This document shows, piece by piece, positions 18,436-29,900 of a stretch of DNA of 64,000 nucleotides. Origin of the DNA: Thalassospira indica (lineage in GTDB: Bacteria > Pseudomonadota > Alphaproteobacteria > Rhodospirillales > Thalassospiraceae). Location: the NCBI RefSeq assembly GCF_003403095.1, contig NZ_CP031555.1, forward strand, positions 2,150,001 to 2,214,000. The letters are read 5' to 3'. The notes beneath the pieces were generated by a model. It was not told the origin of the DNA. It did not search any database and saw only the letters and a program-made list of their open reading frames with translations. Each line of letters opens with the position of its first letter. The stretch's first letter is position 1. The position numbers and the translations under genes were made by a program.

Positions 18436-21400
18436 CTATGCAATAAGTTTGGCGAGGTATTCGACCGGATGCTGCGGCTTGACCCCTTCATAACGGTCCA
18501 CCTGACAGCGGCAGGAATAGCCGGTTACCAGCATGTTAGCAGCACCTGTCGCATCGACCTTCTTTTTCCAGCTCAGATCATACAACTCGCGCGCGGTTTC
18601 CTGATGGCGGGTTTCGTGGCCATAGACACCGGCCATGCCGCAGCAGCCGGTTTTTTCGGTGGTCAGTTTAAGCCCGAAGGCGGCAAAGATGTTCTGCCAT
18701 TTCACACCAACATCAGGGATGGACGTCTTTTCCGTGCAATGGGGGAACAGGCTTGCCGGGGCCTCAGTCGTGCCCATGTTAACGCCGTTATCAAGTTTCG
18801 GCGGGGTGAGGCGGCCGTGCTCGATCTCGCCCGCCAGCCATTCATGGAGCAGATGCACGCGATAATTCGGGCGGTTTGAAAGGCGCTGGGCGTATTCCTG
18901 CCGGTAGGTCAGGGTCACGCTGGCCTCGATCCCGATCATGGCAATGCCGGACTGGGCGATTTTGCCCAGCACAATGTCATTTTGCTTCGCCTGATAATCA
19001 AAGCGTTTGAGGAACCCCTTCACATGCATCGCCTTGCCATTTGGTCGATAGGGCGGCACGAAAACGCGGTATCCAAGGCGTTGCAAAAGGTCGACATGGG
19101 CCAGAACCACGTCCGTATCATAATAGGTGGTAAAGCAATCCTGCACGAGGATCACCGACTTGGCCTTTTCATCCGCACTTAAGGCCTCAAGCTCCGCCTG
19201 CTTGAATTTGCCAATGCCACGTGCCCGCAGGGCGGATTTCAGGCTCTGGCGATGGAGTTTCGGCAAATCGGTCAGGCCGATGAAGCGTTTGAAAATCCAT
19301 GGCATCGGCGGGATGGATTGCAACGCGTTAAACAGCCCCGGCGCCTTTGCCAGAAGGGGGGCGATATTTTCCAGTGACGCAATCACATGGTCCTTGATTG
19401 GGCGTTTGTAGCGGGTGTGATAGGTCTCCAGAAACCGGGATTTCATCTCCGGGATATCGACCTTGACCGGGCATTGCCCAGCACAGGCCTTGCACGACAG
19501 GCAACCGGCCATCGCCTCATAGACGTCATGGGAGAAATCCCGGCTGTTGATCACAGCCAGATCCTTGTTCATCGGATCGGTGCCGACCGAAAGTTGGCGT
19601 ATCCATTCGCGGATCATCCCGGCCCGACCCTTGGGCGAATGAACGCGCGATCGCGTGACCTTATAGGACGGGCACATCGCATCCATCAAATCCCAGTTAA
19701 AGCACGCCCCGTTGCCGTTACACCGCGTCGCATTCAGGTATTCATCACGAAGCGCATCCTCGATCTGCCGGTCAAACTGGCCACGCATGGGCGCTTCGTC
19801 AATCGCCGTGATTGGTGTGTTTTTGCTATAGGGCGAGGCGATTTTGCCGGGGTTAAGCTGCCCTTCGGGATCAAACGCCTCCTTGATCCGGCGGAGGCAC
19901 TCATAAAGCTCCGGCCCGAAATAGATCGGGCTGTATTCACCCCGGAACCCCTTGCCATGCTCGCCCCAGATCAGGCCGTTATAGCGTTTGGTAAGCTCCG
20001 CCACCGCGTCCGAAACGCGGCGAATGCGGGCCTCGTCCTCTTCATCCATCATGTCAAGCAGCGGGCGGACATGAAGGCACCCGACATCGACATGGCCAAA
20101 CATGCCGTAATCAAGCCCCTCGGCATCCAGCAGTGCCCGGAACTCGGCAATGAAATCGGCAAGGTTTTCCGGCGGCACGGCGGTATCTTCGACAAACGGG
20201 GTGGCGCGGCGTTTGCCTTCAAGGTTGCCCAGCAAGCCCACCGATTTGGCGCGGATCGACCAGATCGCGGCAATTTGCCCCGGATCGGTCGCCTGCACAA
20301 AGCCAATTGGCGCAAACTCTTCGGTCGGGTTGGCATCAAGGTAGGTTTTGAGTTCCGCCTGCTTGGCGGCAACCTCGGCCTCGCTCTCGCCCACAAACTC
20401 GACCACGTTAAAGCCGCGTGTGGGGGTATTGCTGTTTTCCGTGCCGAGAAGCTTTCCCAGCATGTGCCAGCTTTCATCCTGCTCGGCCAGTTTCATGACC
20501 TTGTCATCGATGCTTTCAATCGCCACCGGATCAAACTGCACCAGGGTTTTGACGTGGCGCAGCGCTGAATCAAAGCTGTCATAACGGACAACCGTAACCG
20601 CCTTGTGCTTGGGCAGCGGGATGACGCGGAAGGTAATTTCCTTGACCATGCCAAGGCTGCCTTCGGCCCCGGCAATCAGGAACGACAGGTTCATATCGCC
20701 GGTGTCAGATACCGCTTCCTTCAGGTTATAGCCCGTCAGCCCCCGGTTCATTTCCGGGAAGGTGGCTTTGATCTGATCGCGCTTTGGGGCGATTTCGTCA
20801 TGGACTTTTTTATAAAGCTGCCCGACACGATCGGTGCGGGCCATGGTGTCTTTGGCCTCGGATGCGCTCATCGCGCGGGTATTGAAATCCGTGCCGTCGA
20901 CAAGAACCGTGGTCATGTCATGGATGTAATGGCTGGTTTTGCCATAAATCCGCGATCCCTTGCCGGAGCTATCCGATCCGATCATGCCGCCCACCGTGGC
21001 CCGGCTTGCGGTCGACACCGCCGGCGGGAAGAAATAGCCGTATGGCTTTAGCCAGGCATTCAACTGATCCAGCACCACACCGGGCTCGACATGCACAAGC
21101 CCGCGCTCCGCATCAAAGCCAAGGATGTTGTTGAGGTGTTTGGAGGTATCAAGAATGATGGTGTTGTTCAGCGACTGGCCATTGGTGCCGGTGCCGCCAC
21201 CCCGCGGGGTGATTTTGACCTCGGAAAATTTCTCGCGCCCGGCCAGTTCCATCACGACATTGATGTCACCCCGCGTTTTGGGCTGCAGCACGGCGCTCGG
21301 CATCACCTGATAAACGCTGTTGTCGGTGGCATTGATCAGGCGCGTCGGGAAATCGGCATGGATTTCGCCGCTAAACTTTCCCTCGGCCTCCAGCGTTTTC

Positions 21401-21519
21401 AGAAAGCCCAGCGTCAGACTATCGAGTGACCGATCCGGGGTCAGGGCCGGCAATTTCGTGATCACGCTCTTGTTCGACGCATTCGTAACCGGGGTGGTTG
21501 CCGGGGCAGGGACGGACAT
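18436..21519 (-). CDS. ydiJ: YdiJ-type FAD/4Fe-4S dehydrogenase (D-2-hydroxyglutarate)
   Basis: 1027 residues, collinear with E. coli YdiJ (about 1018). An N-terminal FAD_binding_4 domain carries TPRGGGTGTNGQSLNN (about 96-111). An FAD-oxidase C domain (WGEHGKGFRGEYSP) follows. The Fe-S part has CNGNGACFNWD, then the ferredoxin cluster CLSCKACAGQCPVKVD. Near the end are GCCGMAGVYGHE and YSCRCQV, the CCG-type domain. It would oxidise D-2-hydroxyglutarate or another D-2-hydroxyacid at the membrane and pass electrons to quinone via Fe-S clusters. All motifs are intact. A palindrome directly upstream may be the operator. Dabb follows in the same direction. Confidence 0.92.
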   Translation of the reverse strand: MSVPAPATTPVTNASNKSVITKLPALTPDRSLDSLTLGFLKTLEAEGKFSGEIHADFPTRLINATDNSVYQVMPSAVLQPKTRGDINVVMELAGREKFSEVKITPRGGGTGTNGQSLNNTIILDTSKHLNNILGFDAERGLVHVEPGVVLDQLNAWLKPYGYFFPPAVSTASRATVGGMIGSDSSGKGSRIYGKTSHYIHDMTTVLVDGTDFNTRAMSASEAKDTMARTDRVGQLYKKVHDEIAPKRDQIKATFPEMNRGLTGYNLKEAVSDTGDMNLSFLIAGAEGSLGMVKEITFRVIPLPKHKAVTVVRYDSFDSALRHVKTLVQFDPVAIESIDDKVMKLAEQDESWHMLGKLLGTENSNTPTRGFNVVEFVGESEAEVAAKQAELKTYLDANPTEEFAPIGFVQATDPGQIAAIWSIRAKSVGLLGNLEGKRRATPFVEDTAVPPENLADFIAEFRALLDAEGLDYGMFGHVDVGCLHVRPLLDMMDEEDEARIRRVSDAVAELTKRYNGLIWGEHGKGFRGEYSPIYFGPELYECLRRIKEAFDPEGQLNPGKIASPYSKNTPITAIDEAPMRGQFDRQIEDALRDEYLNATRCNGNGACFNWDLMDAMCPSYKVTRSRVHSPKGRAGMIREWIRQLSVGTDPMNKDLAVINSRDFSHDVYEAMAGCLSCKACAGQCPVKVDIPEMKSRFLETYHTRYKRPIKDHVIASLENIAPLLAKAPGLFNALQSIPPMPWIFKRFIGLTDLPKLHRQSLKSALRARGIGKFKQAELEALSADEKAKSVILVQDCFTTYYDTDVVLAHVDLLQRLGYRVFVPPYRPNGKAMHVKGFLKRFDYQAKQNDIVLGKIAQSGIAMIGIEASVTLTYRQEYAQRLSNRPNYRVHLLHEWLAGEIEHGRLTPPKLDNGVNMGTTEAPASLFPHCTEKTSIPDVGVKWQNIFAAFGLKLTTEKTGCCGMAGVYGHETRHQETARELYDLSWKKKVDATGAANMLVTGYSCRCQVDRYEGVKPQHPVEYLAKLIA
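18464..18480 (+). repeat. Direct repeat, copy inside the 3' end of ydiJ
   Basis: Identical to 16010-16026. It encodes the KPQHPV codons of the YdiJ C-terminus on the minus strand. Confidence 0.75.
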
Positions 21520-21536
21520 CAGTCTCTCTCAATACT

Positions 21537-21555
21537 CGTATGATAATATCATATG
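21537..21555. promoter_or_regulatory. Palindrome upstream of ydiJ
   Basis: CGTATGATA (21537-21545) and TATCATATG (21547-21555) form a near-perfect 9-bp inverted repeat around one base, 17 bases before the ydiJ start. A dimeric regulator such as a GntR-family protein could bind here; no such gene is adjacent. The rest of 21520-22147 holds a 10-bp hairpin with one mismatch at 21876-21903 (no T tract) and the CDI control region. Confidence 0.5.
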
Positions 21556-22038
21556 CTTTTATCGGGTTTTTTCCGATGCGGGTCGGCGCCCCGATCTGGC
21601 ATGCAACTCCATTTGACCTGATCGCGATTGAATAGACAAATCGAAAATTCCGAAAGATTATTCAAAATAAGTGAATAATCAAAGCGCCGGGCAAGGTGCT
21701 CCAAACCGCCGGTCAAAATGCACCGCGATGGCGCATTTTCAATCCTCATACAATTGCCTTCAGATCTGAAACCCAGCCCCGATTTTCTTGCAAGAGGCGC
21801 GGTAGTTTGGGCGGGTGGAAAGAGGGGCCGTTTTGTTGTTTTCCCGCTGTCTCCTCTCTCCGGTTGTTTCTTTTGCCCACTCAAGTCTTCATGCTTAAGT
21901 GGGGCATCAGTTGACGAACGGTGGTCACAAAACATTCAATGGGATTACCTCGTTGGAGTAGGTTCTACCCGTAGAGTATAGCTAACAGAAACCTATGGTT
22001 ATTGTTGGCGTCTTCTTTATCAATCGATTTCAACTTTC

Positions 22039-22054
22039 TGTGACGCTCGTCACT
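22039..22054. promoter_or_regulatory. CRP/FNR-like operator upstream of the CDI locus
   Basis: TGTGA (22039-22043), six bases, then TCACT (22050-22054), embedded in GTGAC-N4-GTCAC. It matches the CRP half-site spacing and lies about 110 bases before the TpsB gene. A second dyad, ATCAG-N6-CTGAT, is at 22108-22123. Binding is inferred. Confidence 0.45.
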
Positions 22055-22165
22055 TTCGATTTCTGAGTTTTGTCTTAGCGAAGAAAAAATGACGCACAGT
22101 CATTTAAATCAGAAAAATCTGATGTTGCCGTTCATTTTTTGATCTGAGTGCAATCGCTAAGTACG

Positions 22166-23944
22166 ATGAATTCGAACGCCGTTAAATGTGGTCGGCAGAC
22201 CGAACAACCAATCCGCAAGTTTAATCGGATTAGCCCTTCCGCGCGTCGAAATTTTGTTCGCCGCTGCATATGGGGCGGAGTTCTGCTTTCGGCCAGCTTG
22301 GTACTGTTTTCGGCACATGCCCAAACTGTTCCTGACGCGGTCAACAGATCAATTGAACAGGAACAGTTGCGCCAGCAGCAGAGAGACTGGGATTTTGGGC
22401 GGCAACCACAACGCAGGCCCGATATCCGGCTTCAACCGGAAACGTCTGCGCCCACCGTTCCGGACGACACAGATCAGCCTTGTTTTGCAATTCAGTCGAC
22501 CCAGATTGAAGGGGTGGACGGATTCGAGGTTTTGCCCGACGACTTCGACCGATTGAATGGCAAATGTGTCAATCTTAATGATCTCAATGCGTATTTGAAT
22601 GAGATGAACGCGTTCTATTCTGATCGCGGCTATATCACGACACGGGTTTATTTACCCGAACAGGACCTTTCTAACGGCATCCTCAAAGTCCTGATTATAC
22701 CCGGGCGTATTGAGGGATTTGACTACGAGTCAGGTGAAAGTGCTGACAGCAGAATTTTTGCGGCGTTTCCGTCCGGAGAGGGGGATGTCGTCAACTTGCG
22801 CGAGATTGAGCAAGCGTTGGAAAATTTCAACTCGCCGCGCTCTCAATCCGGAAAGTTCAAGCTTTACCCCGGAGAACGACAAGGGACCTCGATCATCCGT
22901 CTTTCTGCGGTGAATGATCCGCCGTATGGCGGCACACTGACTTTCAATAATTTTGGCTACAAAAATACCGGACGCCAAAAAATCGGTGGCAACCTGTATT
23001 ACGACAACCTGCTTAATCTCAATGACACAATCCAGATAAATGCCTCTTCCACAAAGAGGGGGTTAACATCGAGCGATACCTATTCCAGAACGGCAAGCGG
23101 AAGCTATTTTGTGCCGTTCGGAAACTGGAGTGTCAGTGTCGGCGCCGGATATAGCCGATACGGCTTCATTCTTCCGGCAATCAATGAGGACTTGCCCGTT
23201 TATGGGCGTAGTCACTGGATTTCCGCCGATCTTCAACGCCTTATCTGGCGCGGAGAGTCTTCCAAATTCTATGCAGTCGCCGGTATTGAAACATCTCGTT
23301 CAAGAAACTTCCTGGACGAGTTCGAAGTCGTTGTTCAGAGGCGATTTTCGACCAAGTCCAAGTTCGGCGTGAATGGGCGTTTCAATTTTGAGAACGGCTA
23401 CCACGACTGGTCGGTCAACGCCATTCGCGGACTGAACGCGCTGGGGGCGGAGCCGCCTTTGGATCCTGACATTGATCCAGAGCCATTGCTATTTACCGCA
23501 AGCTCTGCGCTGCAAGCCAGCTTTGCAGATGGGCTGTTGCGTTTGAGCCATCAAATCAACGGACAGTATTCCGAAGATAATCTTGGGAGTTCCGACAAGT
23601 TCGCCATCGGGGGCGGATATTTCAGCATCCGTGGCTTTCGAGAAGACAGTCTGTCGGGAAGGTCGGGCATTTCGACGCGCAACGATCTGAGCTACCGAGC
23701 CTTTGAGGATAAAGATGCCAGCCTGGACATCGTCCTTGGACTTGATGCCGGTTACGTCGAACTCAGCAAGGATGACCGGGAGACCTATGACGCCCCCTTT
23801 CTGGCAGGTGCATCTGCCGGAGTGCGGGTCAATTTCCTTGGAATTTTCAATCTTGATCTTGTGGTTGCCCGGGCGCTTAAGCGGCCCGAGGCCTTCACGG
23901 ATTCAGGAATTATCAGATACGCGCAAGCGTCATTTTCGTTTTAA
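22166..23944 (+). CDS. cdiB: TpsB/CdiB outer-membrane transporter
   Basis: 592 residues from ATG 22166 (GTG 22148 also possible). A signal peptide ends at SAHAQ. A Gln/Arg-rich helix then plugs the pore (SIEQEQLRQQQRDW), followed by ShlB-type POTRA domains (CFAIQSTQIEGVDGFEVL, YLNEMNAFYSDRGYITTRVYLPEQ) and a 16-stranded barrel ending in YAQASFSF with terminal Phe. It secretes the TpsA partner encoded 22 bases downstream across the outer membrane. The conserved barrel motif GGGYFSIRGFREDSL (FHaC VRGY-like) is present. Full length for the family. Confidence 0.92.
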   Translation: MNSNAVKCGRQTEQPIRKFNRISPSARRNFVRRCIWGGVLLSASLVLFSAHAQTVPDAVNRSIEQEQLRQQQRDWDFGRQPQRRPDIRLQPETSAPTVPDDTDQPCFAIQSTQIEGVDGFEVLPDDFDRLNGKCVNLNDLNAYLNEMNAFYSDRGYITTRVYLPEQDLSNGILKVLIIPGRIEGFDYESGESADSRIFAAFPSGEGDVVNLREIEQALENFNSPRSQSGKFKLYPGERQGTSIIRLSAVNDPPYGGTLTFNNFGYKNTGRQKIGGNLYYDNLLNLNDTIQINASSTKRGLTSSDTYSRTASGSYFVPFGNWSVSVGAGYSRYGFILPAINEDLPVYGRSHWISADLQRLIWRGESSKFYAVAGIETSRSRNFLDEFEVVVQRRFSTKSKFGVNGRFNFENGYHDWSVNAIRGLNALGAEPPLDPDIDPEPLLFTASSALQASFADGLLRLSHQINGQYSEDNLGSSDKFAIGGGYFSIRGFREDSLSGRSGISTRNDLSYRAFEDKDASLDIVLGLDAGYVELSKDDRETYDAPFLAGASAGVRVNFLGIFNLDLVVARALKRPEAFTDSGIIRYAQASFSF

Positions 23945-23966
23945 CGGGGCCGTTGGGACATAGATC

Positions 23967-26900
23967 ATGCAGTACATCAGCAAACTTTTGCCGGGTCTTC
24001 AGAAAAGTTCAGCTTTGATTGCAGCCGTGCTTTACACGTTATCCCCTGTTGTTGCGGGCGCGCAACAGGCGGCAAACACGGATCGGTCCGCTGTTGACCA
24101 ATCCCGCAACGGCTTGACGATCTATAATATCAATACACCCAACGCCAAGGGACTGTCGAACAACATCCATAACAGTTTCGACATCCCCACACGGGGCGCA
24201 ATTGATAACAACTCGGCGACGATAACCTATTCCCAGCTTGAAAAAGGCTACATCGAAGGCAACCCTAACCTGAGAAGTGGACAGGAAGCGTCAACGATCC
24301 TTCATCAGATCATTGGCGGGTCGCGATCCCAGATGAATGGCCTTCTGGAGGTGGCAGGCAAAAAGGCGCAGCTTGTCATCGTCAACGAGAATGGCATCAC
24401 GTGCAATGGCTGCGGCTTTATCAATACCAGCAGAGCGACCCTTTCGACAGGGGCTGCAAATATCAACGCGTCAGGGGAACTTGCCGGTTTTGATGTAACG
24501 CGCGGCGATATCCTGATCAATGGCACAGGGCTTGATGCCGTTAGTGGCAATCAAGCAAGCGATCAGATCGACCTGATTGCACGAACTGTTGCCATTCGCG
24601 ATGCCGCCAAGCTCAGGGCAAAGCAGCTTAACGTCATCACCGGCAGTAACACAGTCGATTATGCATCGCTGAGCCATAACCAGACGGCCAGTAGCGGTGC
24701 GGTTCCGGAAGTTGCCCTGGATGTCGCTGCCCTTGGCGGTATGTATGCCGATTACATCAGCCTCATCGCGACCGATGACGGGGTTGGGGTGAATATGAAT
24801 GGTGAGGTGGCATCGGCAGGCAACCTTACCCTTGATGCGAATGGCAAGATCAGTTTCGGTGCTGCGTCGAAAGCTTCATCGGGTGCCAAGACCACGATTA
24901 CGACGACAGAGGATTTCGAGGGGGCTGGCAGTGTAAAGTCTGCGGGCGATCTGAGTGTAACCGCCAAGAATATCACGAATAACGGCGTGCTGAATTCGGG
25001 GGCAAGCGTCAGCCTTGAAGCGCAAGAGCAGATAAAGTCCGGCAAAACGGCCATGATCCGCTCGGAAGATGACACGAGCCTGAAGGCCGGAACCGGCATT
25101 GAAAACAACGGCGTTGTAGCGGCCTATGGCAATCTTGATGTTGACGCGCCCGATATCCGCAATGATGGCGGCATTTTGTGGGCCAATGACAATGTCACGA
25201 TCGGCTCGTCCGAGGCAGCTAACGGACGTGCCGATTATGTCCTGAACCGCAATGGTCGTATTGAAGCGTTTGGGGGCGACCTTGAAATCAAGGCCGAAAA
25301 CATCGTTAACCAGGGCACTGCACCGACGGCCAATATCAAGGACAACATCTATCAGTTCTATGAAACCCCAGGCCCGGTTAACCCGAATGGCGATATCAAA
25401 AACCGCTTGGTCTCTGCAACGTTTCTTGCTGAAGACGGCACGGTGCGACCGGAATATACCGAAAGCTATGTCGCGCTTTGGGAGCAGCTGTTTTCTGACG
25501 ACCTGAGCAATGCAACAGAACTGGACCCTGAGATTCTGGTTCTTTTGCAGGCATCGGCCGTTGGCGGCGGCGGCAACACACTTGGTTCTTCGTGGGTCAC
25601 TTATTTTGGACGTCTGACAGGTAAGGCGTCTGAGGCTGGCGTGCCATCTCTTGTCGAGATGATGCGTGGCCTGATGGCCGATACCGCACGTGTTGAAGAA
25701 GTCGTAGCCGAGCCTGAACCCGCAGAACCGGGTGGGGCAGGCGGCGCACCAGGTGCACCAAGCGATCCGGAACCAGTTGCCGAAGGCCCAGAGCCCGGCT
25801 CTATCAAGGCGGAGTATCTTCCACAATATCTCGCCCTTTGGGAAAGCCTGTCGTCTGGTCAGGCCATAAGTGCCGATACGCTTGCAGCCCTTAATCCATC
25901 TTATGTCAAGGATGGGGCCGTCCTGCCGGAAATCAGCAATCTGTGGAATTCTATTCGGGCGGGTTCGGGCGCTGGGTACACGATCCTGGTGACGATCACC
26001 CAGGATACACTGAATGACGATGGCGTTCTGGCGGAACTTAAGGCAGGCAAGAACATCCTGCTTGAAGCCAAAAATATCAACAATGTCTATGGTGCTATTC
26101 AGGCGGCGGGCGATCTGGACATCACGGCAGAAAACCTGACCAATACCTCGTTTGGGGCCAGTCAGTCCCGCCATGAAGTGCATAAACGCGGCTGTTTCAC
26201 CTGCCACGAAGGTGTGCTTGATTTCGCCGATACATTTGGCGGTGTGATTCAGGCACATGGAAATCTGAACATTTCGGTGACCGATTCACTCAAGAACATG
26301 ACGATCGGCAGCCGAAGTGCGTCTCAGTTGCTGGCCGATATCGGCGTGCATCTTCAAAGCACCAGCAACCGTCTGAACGCAGAAGTTCCAAAACCGTCCA
26401 AAAGCACTGTCGCACCGACACCGGAAACATCAACGCCAGGTGCGGAAACATCGACCCTGGTTAACCTGATCGCCGAACTCGAAGAGGTTCTTGAAGAGGC
26501 ACACGAGAATTTCGAAACCCCGGAATCCGGGGAACTCGATGCCTTCATGTCATCGCCGTATCTGTTCAGCCGACTTGATTTTGAGCCGTTGATCGAACAG
26601 AATGAACTGCGCGCCTTTGAAGTCCTGTCTTCCAATGACCCCACCGTTCGTCAGGCCTGGGCGACCCAGCAAATTCGTACGGCCCAACTGCTTGGCGGGG
26701 ATGGTGCCGGTCAGACACGTAGTGACGTGATCAGCGAGCAACTCGAACTCGCACTGGCGCTGCCGACCTCAAGCGATAATGGGGCCAAACCGCTTTCTGC
26801 AGTGACAGCCTTCTTAGATAAACGCAACGGCGCGCTGATTTCTGCGGACAAGGTGGATATTGCCGCCGGTGAGGTCAAACAAATTGGTGGTGGGCAGATT

Positions 26901-29900
26901 GTCAGTGACAGCGAAACGACAATCACTGCGGATCGGATTGATCTTGAACGCGGCGATCTGAAATCAGATGGCGATATCAGCCTTTCGGGGGATCAGGAAG
27001 TCCGCCTAGCTGCGGTGGATATTGAGGCCGCAAACGATGTCACGCTTAAAAGTGACAGTGGCGATGTTTTGGTTGAAACCATTGAGGAAACAACCAACTT
27101 CACACGGGAATTGTACTCCGATGTCCGTGTTCGCAATCCAAATTGCTCGTCAAATGATGGCGATTGCGAACAATACACGACCAAACGCGTCAAAACCGGC
27201 AGTGGCAGTGGAACATCTGTTACCCATCAGGGCGGCACGCTTAATATTGGCGGTAACCTGACGGTTGAGGCCGCCAATGACGTGTCGGTGGTCGGGACTG
27301 ATGCAAATGTTGATGGCGATGTGAAGCTTGCAGCGGGCGGTGATCTTTTGGTCGGCTCTGCGCGCAATGTTTATGATTATTCGCAAACCAGTGGCAAGTC
27401 ATCATCCAAGGCGCACTCCGAAGAGCTCCTGACGTCGGCGATCAATGCCGGTGGCAATATTGCCATGACCGGCACCAATGTCGGGATCGAGGCATCTACC
27501 GTTTCTGCCGATGGCAAGCTTGATGTCATGGCCTATAACGACCTGTCGATTACGGCAGGTATGGAAAATTCAAGCTATTCCTATAAATCCAGCTCTGGTG
27601 GCGGCGGTTTCTTTGGCAAGAAAAAGTCCGAAAGCCTGACGGAAAATCACCTGACCTATCAGGAAAGTGTGCTGTCGAGCGGCGATGACATGTCGCTTAA
27701 TGCCATGGGCAATATTGGCATTGCAGGCTCCGAAATCGAAAGCGGCGGCGATATTGATATTACCGCCTTTGGCGGGCTGACGATTACCTCGCTTCAGGAA
27801 CAGCATCATCGCGAACATAAGGTCGAGAAAACAGGCCGCTTCGGCGGGATGTTCGGTGGATCCAGCTCGCGCACGGAAATCCGGGATCTCACCGAGATCA
27901 AGGGGACGGAAATCACCTCGCTGACCGATCTGACCACGCAGTCGGGATCGGATACCACCATTCGTGCCAGCCGGGTTTCGGCCGGGGGCGATTTGAACAT
28001 CAGCGTCGGCAAAGGTCCGTTTGCCGATCCGGATGCCAAATTGTGGCTTCTGACCGACAAGGAACGCGATTACCTGTCGGTTTCGGAATATGAGGGCGGC
28101 ACCCTTAAATGGACGGTGACGGAATATGGCCACGAGAAGGAAGTGGTCCGTCATGCCATCCTCGAATCGGGTGGGGATTTCATCATCGAAAGCCCTGGCG
28201 GCGTGGTGGTTGAATACCGCTCCACCGGCGATTTTGCCACTGACATCGCCCAGTTGGCCGAGGCACCGGGCCTTGAATACCTTGCTGACCTGCAAGGCAT
28301 GGACAATGTCGACTGGGAGGGCGTCGAGGAAATCTACGAAACCTGGTACGACCAGAGCTCTGGCCTTGGTGGTGGTGCGATGGCGCTTATTGCCATTGCA
28401 ACGGCAGTTCTGACAGCGGGGATTACTGCGGGGCTGGCGGCAGGCATTTCTGGAACAACTCAACTTGCAGCAGGTGCAGCTGTCGAAGCAGGCATGGCGT
28501 CCATTTCTATAGCTGGAGCAACGTATGTCGGTACGGCCACACAAATTACATCAATGATAATGGTCAATGCTGCACTCGCAAGTGTCGCAGCGACAGCAGC
28601 GACCTCAATTGCGAATGGGGCTGTTTCGGGCGATATGCGCGGGGCATTTCAGTCGATTTTCTCAAGCAACACGCTAAGAAGCATTGTAATTAGCGCTCTG
28701 ACTGCAGGTGCTACACATTCTATCAATCTCGATACAATCGGATTTGATGAGCTGGGCCAGACGCCCGAATTTGTGTCATCTCTTCTGGAAAAAAGTCTAG
28801 ATGGTGCCCTTCGGAGTGGTATCTCCAGCGTTATCGGTGGCACGGATTTCAGTGATGCAATCGTTGCTAACTTGCGTTTCGCCGCGACCGACACTCTGTT
28901 GTCATCCACACAAACCGTTATCGGCGATCTGACAGATGGTCTTGGAGCGAGCGACTTGCCGGTTGCAAATATGGTCGCGCACGCACTTGCGGGGGGGCTC
29001 GCCGCACAGGTGCTGGGTAATGATTTTGCGACTGGTGCGGTCTCCGCTCTTGCTTCGGCTAGCGTAGCTAACGCCGGTTGGTTTGATGGTCTTGAAGCAC
29101 ACCAAATTTCAGCAATTAGCCAACTGGTTGGTGGGGTTGCTGCCCTGATTGCTGGTGGTGATGGAAGTGAAGTAGGGTTAGGAGCCCATGTGGCTCAATC
29201 TGCAGCTATCAATAATTATCTGACACATGCCAATGTGAACGACATGATGTCTGAGTTGCGTAGTTGTCAGGCGTCAGAAGGAGGGTGCTCTGATGCGGAA
29301 GAGAGGGAAATCGCGTACAAATGGCTGAATGTTGCTGTCGGGAACGATAAAACTCTTGCCGCGACTTGTTCTGATTTGGCTTGCGTTCAAGCGATGCTTG
29401 GCCAGAAGGTTGACCTGTTCTCCAATAAAGCTGCTGAGTTGCAGAGTCTCAGCCCTACTGTCTTCAGTATTTTGCATTCGGGTTATTCTTTTGAGGTTCT
29501 CCAGCCTGCTCTTGATCAAATTGATGCAAATATTCGCTTCAGGGAGGATTACGAGAACTACGTAGACGTTAAGTGTGGAGGTGTTGCCTCTGCTGCCTGT
29601 GCACAATCTCACTACGAGGCGTGGGAAAACGTTAACGAAAAACTCGAAGTTGTAGACAAAGCAAAGCTTGTTCTTTCTGTCGTGGTCGGTGGCGGTATGG
29701 CTGCCGGGCCCAAGATGCTTCAGGTTCTCAAAAACTGTGCGACAAATGTTGCCTGCCTCAATGAACTCGGCATCACCTTAGTCGAGGCAGGAGCGGAAGT
29801 CGCTGCCGGAGGTCCGCTTGCGGGTAGCGGCGGGATCGCTTTTGCAGCTGGCTCTGCGATAGTGCTGAAGAAAGGTGATGAAGTTCTTGGCGTGATTGAT

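Noticed and set aside
19387..20568. A 393-codon plus-strand frame across ydiJ
   Set aside because: Shadow of ydiJ; low-complexity composition with no recognisable fold.
26180..26210. CxxCH motif in cdiA as a c-type haem site
   Set aside because: A single motif in a surface-exported protein without other cytochrome features; more likely a structural cysteine pair.
24876..26258. A 460-codon minus-strand frame across cdiA
   Set aside because: Shadow within the repetitive haemagglutinin sequence; no start signal or domain.
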